From an uncultured Muribaculaceae bacterium (GTDB lineage: Bacteria; Bacteroidota; Bacteroidia; Bacteroidales; Muribaculaceae): a stretch of 24,768 bases of DNA. The stretch covers positions 1-24,768 of the forward strand of contig CAJUMR010000039.1 of the NCBI GenBank assembly GCA_910587475.1, read 5' to 3'. Position 1 is the first letter of the stretch. Every line of letters starts with the position of its first letter. Shown in pieces: positions 22,899 to 24,768 of the stretch. The notes beneath the pieces were generated by a model, which ran no database searches, was not told where the DNA came from, and saw only the letters and a list, made by a program, of their open reading frames with translations. Both the position numbers and the translations under genes were made by a program.

Positions 22899-23492
22899 CT
22901 ATTGGTTGATGAAGTCTTCGATCACACGACGGGTGCGGTCGATGGCGGTGTCGAGATTGTCATTGACAATGCGTTCGTCAAATCGATCGGCAAACGATAT
23001 CTCGAATTCAGCTTTGCCTACCCGCTGGTCAATCACTTCGGGAGCGTCGGTGCCACGGCCTTCGAGACGGCTGCGGAGCTCGTCGATGCTCGGCGGCAGG
23101 AAGAAGATGGTCTTGGCACGGTCGCCATAGATTTCTTTCACATTGAGACCGCCTTTGACGTCGATATCGAGGATTACGTTGCCACCCTTGTCGATGATGC
23201 GTTCGATTTCGCTTTTAAGAGTGCCATAGAAACGACCTGGGTAGACTTCCTCCCATTCGACAAATTGCTGATTGGCGATGGCTTCGCGGAATTGCTCGGT
23301 GGTCAGGAAGTGGTAGTGCACGCCGTCGACTTCGCCCGGCCGCGGACGTCGGTTGGTTGCAGACACAGAGAAGCGGAGCGCCGGTTGACCGCTGTCGAGT
23401 ATTGAGTTGATTATTGTCGATTTGCCGCATCCCGAGGGTGCAGACACGACTATTATCTTGCCGCTCTTGCGCGGAGTCTGTTCGTTTGACAT
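22899..23492 (-). CDS. gmk: Guanylate kinase
   Basis: A 197-residue kinase that phosphorylates GMP to GDP with ATP. The P-loop is SAPSGCGKST at 17-26. The GMP-binding region is RFSVSATNRRPRPGEVDGVHYHFLT at about 36-60, with the conserved Ser, Arg and Glu residues, followed by FVEWEEVYPGRFYGTLKSEI and VILDIDVKGGLNVKE. The lid and C-terminal helices (IFFLPPSIDELRSRLEGRGTD) are complete, so the gene is intact. It lies 43 bp after yicC and 13 bp before nadD. Confidence 0.97.
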   Translation of the reverse strand: MSNEQTPRKSGKIIVVSAPSGCGKSTIINSILDSGQPALRFSVSATNRRPRPGEVDGVHYHFLTTEQFREAIANQQFVEWEEVYPGRFYGTLKSEIERIIDKGGNVILDIDVKGGLNVKEIYGDRAKTIFFLPPSIDELRSRLEGRGTDAPEVIDQRVGKAEFEISFADRFDERIVNDNLDTAIDRTRRVIEDFINQ

Positions 23493-23535
23493 ACCGTGTT
23501 TAGGAGTTTGTATGATTGTGGATTACGGTTATTGA

Positions 23536-24414
23536 TCACATTACATTGAGCACTTGCTCCTTGATTTGCTCGAGCTCGTCTTTCATCATCACGACTATGC
23601 GCTGCATGTCGGCGTGGTTGCTTTTCGATCCGAGGGTGTTGATCTCGCGTCCCATTTCCTGAGATATAAATCCGAGTTTCTTGCCTTGGCCGGGGTGGGG
23701 TGCTTCGAGCGTTTCGATGAAGTAGGAGAGATGCTGGGCCAGACGTTGTTTTTCTTCGTTGACATCGAGTTTTTCGATGTAGAATATCATTTCCTGTTCC
23801 AGACGGCCTTTATCGATTCCTATTCCGGGAATTTTCTTTAGGCCTTCTTCGATGCGGGTCTTGATCTTGTCGACGCGCTGCACCTCATAGACATCGATCT
23901 CTTTCAGTAGTTCGGCAATGCGGTTGATGCGCTTCACAAAAAATTCTTCAAGCTTGAGCCCTTCAGCGCGACGATAGTCCATCAGTGCGCCGACAGCCTT
24001 GGAGGCTGCAGAGAAAAGCGCTTCTACTTCCTGATCGTCGACCTCTGACTGATTGTCGCTGCGCAGGGTGTCGGGAAAACGCAGCAGCACGCCGTACCAG
24101 TCGTCGGGGGTGCCGATGCCCAATGCGGCTGACGCTTCTTCAATCTGACGTTTGTAATTTTCGAGAGCTGCGATGTTGATTGTCGACACGGTTTCTGTTG
24201 CAAGGTTTTCAACAGAAACGGTCATATCGACTTTTCCGCGCTCGATCGGACGCCCTACAATGTTGCGCAGTTCGAGTTCTTTGTCGCGGTAGACCGAAGG
24301 CACACGCGCGTTAAGATCAAGCTGTTTGGAGTTTAACGACTTTATCTCTACTGTTATCTTTTTATTATGTGTTTCGGCTACGGCCTTGCCGAAGCCAGTC
24401 ATTGAAAGAAGCAT
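23536..24414 (-). CDS. yicC: YicC family endoribonuclease
   Basis: A 292-residue protein of the YicC/YloC family, whose members have been shown elsewhere to be metal-dependent endoribonucleases that influence small-RNA turnover. The N-terminal MLLSMTGFGKA and EIKSLNSKQLDLNARVP are diagnostic, and the C-terminal DUF1732 part has LGFISQEMGREINTLGSKSNHADMQRIVVMMKDELEQIKEQVLNV. The central region is helical and charged. It is the first gene of the five-gene operon and divergent from tsaB. A yicC-gmk order is widely conserved in bacteria, which supports both calls. Confidence 0.96.
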   Translation of the reverse strand: MLLSMTGFGKAVAETHNKKITVEIKSLNSKQLDLNARVPSVYRDKELELRNIVGRPIERGKVDMTVSVENLATETVSTINIAALENYKRQIEEASAALGIGTPDDWYGVLLRFPDTLRSDNQSEVDDQEVEALFSAASKAVGALMDYRRAEGLKLEEFFVKRINRIAELLKEIDVYEVQRVDKIKTRIEEGLKKIPGIGIDKGRLEQEMIFYIEKLDVNEEKQRLAQHLSYFIETLEAPHPGQGKKLGFISQEMGREINTLGSKSNHADMQRIVVMMKDELEQIKEQVLNVM

Positions 24415-24452
24415 TGTATATGAACTGTTGTCTTGAATTGTTTCTGATTACG

Positions 24453-24460
24453 CAAAGTTA
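24453..24460 (-). promoter_or_regulatory. Candidate -7 element for the yicC operon
   Basis: On the minus strand TAACTTTG, a full TAnnTTTG match, about 38 bp before the yicC ATG. The corresponding -33 position has TATG rather than TTTG. Confidence 0.55.
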
Positions 24461-24507
24461 AAAAAAAGTCGTCGGTTTTTCATATAACAATGTAGGGATT
24501 TTTATTG

Positions 24508-24515
24508 TAACTTTG
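24508..24515 (+). promoter_or_regulatory. Candidate -7 element for tsaB
   Basis: TAACTTTG, a full -7 consensus match, 26 bp before the tsaB ATG. It is back-to-back with an identical element for yicC 48 bp away. No clear TTTG at -33. Confidence 0.55.
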
Positions 24516-24541
24516 CGCGGTAATCAATCACGACAACAATC

Positions 24542-24768
24542 ATGGCTGTAATACTCAATATCGAAACCTCCACAACCGTATGCTCTGCGGCCCTGACCGC
24601 CGAAGGCATGATACTGACGCATTATGAGAACTTTGAAGGGCGCAACCATGCCGCTCTTCTGAGCGATTATGTCAAGGCTTGTCTCGACTTTCTCGCCGAT
24701 AAAGAGCTGAAACTTGATGCCGTGGCCGTCAGCATCGGCCCCGGAAGTTACACAGGGCTGCGTATCGG
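24542..24768 (+). CDS. tsaB: tRNA threonylcarbamoyladenosine biosynthesis protein TsaB (5' part only)
   Basis: The first 75 codons of a gene cut off by the window end. TsaB is the non-catalytic partner of TsaD in making the t6A modification at position 37 of ANN-decoding tRNAs. The start MAVILNIETSTTVCSAAL is the ASKHA-fold N-terminal strand pair, and VAVSIGPGSYTGLRIG at residues 61-76 is the diagnostic family signature. Nothing can be said of the C-terminal half. It is transcribed away from yicC. Confidence 0.95.
   Translation, partial: MAVILNIETSTTVCSAALTAEGMILTHYENFEGRNHAALLSDYVKACLDFLADKELKLDAVAVSIGPGSYTGLRI

Noticed and set aside
22824..23405. A 193-codon plus-strand open frame antisense to gmk and nadD
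   Set aside because: It covers two well-supported genes and shows no recognisable domain.
1..24768. CRISPR arrays, tRNA or rRNA genes, insertion sequences and prophage genes
   Set aside because: No regularly spaced repeats, tRNA cloverleaf, rRNA segments, transposase or integrase motifs were seen on either strand.

Overview
The window looks like a chromosomal segment of a Bacteroidales bacterium, most likely from the Muribaculaceae or a close relative; the family level is an inference. The evidence is a SusC/SusD outer-membrane pair, Bacteroidetes-type promoters (TTTG, 19-20 nt, TAnnTTTG) before several genes, AT-rich leaders without Shine-Dalgarno sequences, a lysine-containing Bacteroidetes-type SerA, a class I fumarase and an intermediate GC content. 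No tRNA, rRNA, CRISPR array, insertion sequence or phage gene is visible.

Left part (1-3.4 kb): a minus-strand ECF sigma factor and a small membrane protein overlap by 4 bp and are divergent from a plus-strand operon. That operon encodes a YbjN-like protein, a flavodoxin-family protein with a Cx2Cx2Cx5C motif, and a D-2-hydroxyacid dehydrogenase. It runs tail-to-tail into a SusD gene across a 193-bp gap packed with hairpins.

Middle part (3.4-16 kb, all minus strand): a SusC-SusD transporter pair without adjacent glycoside hydrolases, an 1818-residue alpha-2-macroglobulin family protein, and class I fumarase. The susC upstream region has a good promoter and a CRP/FNR-like palindrome. The macroglobulin gene has a distinctly AT-richer central segment, and its thioester-domain region has no recognisable thioester motif.

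Right part (16-24.8 kb): serC-serA (serine biosynthesis); a small outer-membrane beta-barrel protein divergent from a DUF59/MIP18 gene plus lpxH (lipid A synthesis); a 344-bp AT-rich gap that may encode a small RNA; then a five-gene minus-strand operon yicC-gmk-nadD-DUF5063-M18 aminopeptidase; and finally the start of a divergent tsaB cut by the window edge.

Most of the window is core metabolism and envelope biology. I did not find a clearly new multi-gene system. The points most worth a second look are the mosaic, thioester-less macroglobulin with a start codon only 25 bp past a terminator, the susCD control region with its palindrome, a G7 tract inside susC, and the candidate small RNA near 20.2 kb.
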